Source of the DNA: an uncultured Veillonella sp.
GTDB taxonomy: Bacteria; Bacillota; Negativicutes; Veillonellales; Veillonellaceae
Length of the DNA: 23,356 nt
NCBI GenBank assembly: GCA_900550175.1
Contig: URQX01000014.1
Coordinates: 1-23,356 of the forward strand
Reading direction: 5' to 3'
The notes under the pieces were generated by a model. It had not been told where the DNA came from, ran no database searches, and saw only the letters and a program-made list of their open reading frames with translations. Numbering within the stretch: the first letter of the stretch is position 1; each line of letters opens with the position of its first letter. A program made the position numbers and the translations under genes. Shown in pieces: positions 22,756 through 23,356 of the stretch.

Positions 22756-23356
22756 CTACTTCTTATTCATCGCTTTAGACCATGCATCACCAACCATTTG
22801 TACTAATTGTACCAAAATGATCAAGATGATAATGGTAGCAATCATAATATCAGCTTGGAAACGTTGGTAACCATATCGGATAGCAATATCACCAAGGCCA
22901 CCGCCGCCGATAGCACCAGCCATTGCAGAGTAACCGATGAGGTTAACGATAAGAACCGTTACATTATCGATAATGGTAGGCAATGCTTCAGGTAATAAAA
23001 CTTTCCAAATAATTTGGAGCGGGCTTGCACCCATGGATTGAGCCGCCTCAATAACACCAAAGTTAATATCTTTAATGGATGTTTCTACAAGGCGCGCCAA
23101 GAATGGAATCGCTGCAATTGTTAACGGCACGCAAGCTGCAGTTGTACCAATAGATGTACCTACTACCATACGCGTAAATGGAATGATAGCTACCATCAAG
23201 ATGATAAATGGTACGGAACGTGTTGCATTGACGATAGCTCCTAGCACCTTATTAAGCGCTACATTTTCTAAGATATGGCCTTTAGATGTTACTACCAACA
23301 CAACACCGAGAGGAATACCAAGTAACATAGCCATGACCGTAGAGATGATGGTCATT
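22756..23356 (-). CDS. metI: D-methionine ABC transporter permease MetI, 5' end outside the window
   Basis: About 200 residues of the MetI-type permease are visible, nearly the full protein; probably 15-20 N-terminal residues lie beyond the right edge. The ABC permease EAA loop is EAAQSMGASPLQIIWKVLLP. About five membrane segments surround it, and GYSAMAGAIGGGGLGDIAIRYGY and the C-terminal VQLVQMVGDAWSKAMNKK match MetI. It would move methionine across the inner membrane with an ATPase (MetN) and lipoprotein (MetQ) encoded outside the window. The first in-frame Met (23355) is not a credible start because the conserved region continues upstream. Confidence 0.9.
   Translation of the reverse strand, partial: MTIISTVMAMLLGIPLGVVLVVTSKGHILENVALNKVLGAIVNATRSVPFIILMVAIIPFTRMVVGTSIGTTAACVPLTIAAIPFLARLVETSIKDINFGVIEAAQSMGASPLQIIWKVLLPEALPTIIDNVTVLIVNLIGYSAMAGAIGGGGLGDIAIRYGYQRFQADIMIATIIILIILVQLVQMVGDAWSKAMNKK

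Overview
The window looks like chromosomal DNA of a Veillonella species (Negativicutes, diderm Firmicutes). The basis is the AT-rich sequence, the large trimeric autotransporter adhesin with an extended signal peptide (an outer-membrane protein next to Firmicutes-type genes), the SpeD and malic enzyme sequences, and the rph-rdgB-phosphoesterase order. This is a recognition-based call, not a database result. Almost every gene lies on the minus strand.

The left third (about 1-8,700) looks accessory. It holds the first 1,199 codons of a YadA-like adhesin that runs off the window, then an AT-rich gap. Next comes a decayed thiC remnant that still has a promoter, a TPP riboswitch and a riboswitch terminator. 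A ClpP-independent-type ClpL disaggregase follows. Upstream of clpL is an intergenic region full of GTCAAA motifs, including a perfect CtsR-type operator. Beyond it are a 5'-truncated Doc/Fic toxin gene and a two-gene cassette (a 55-residue basic protein overlapping a GNAT acetyltransferase by 4 nt) that resembles a toxin-antitoxin pair. The region ends at a tRNA-Pro/Gly/Arg cluster driven by a perfect consensus promoter.

The remainder (about 9,050-23,356) is ordinary housekeeping and metabolic sequence. In plus-strand order, read on the minus strand, it holds: malic enzyme; S-adenosylmethionine decarboxylase; the rph-rdgB-metallophosphoesterase group; an overlapping pair of a hydantoinase A-like ASKHA protein and a histone-deacetylase-family deacetylase; an operon of acyl-CoA thioesterase, glutamate racemase, a one-TM protein and a CofE-like ligase; a DUF697-like/YkvA membrane pair; and a run of metI (partial), yerC, a TauE/SafE permease and an SDR oxidoreductase. 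Several units are bounded by clear intrinsic terminators and sigma-70-like promoters.

The most interesting items are the 55-aa/GNAT cassette, the TPP riboswitch left controlling a dead thiC, clpL with a CtsR-like operator next to a degraded toxin gene, and the translationally coupled HyuA-like/deacetylase pair.
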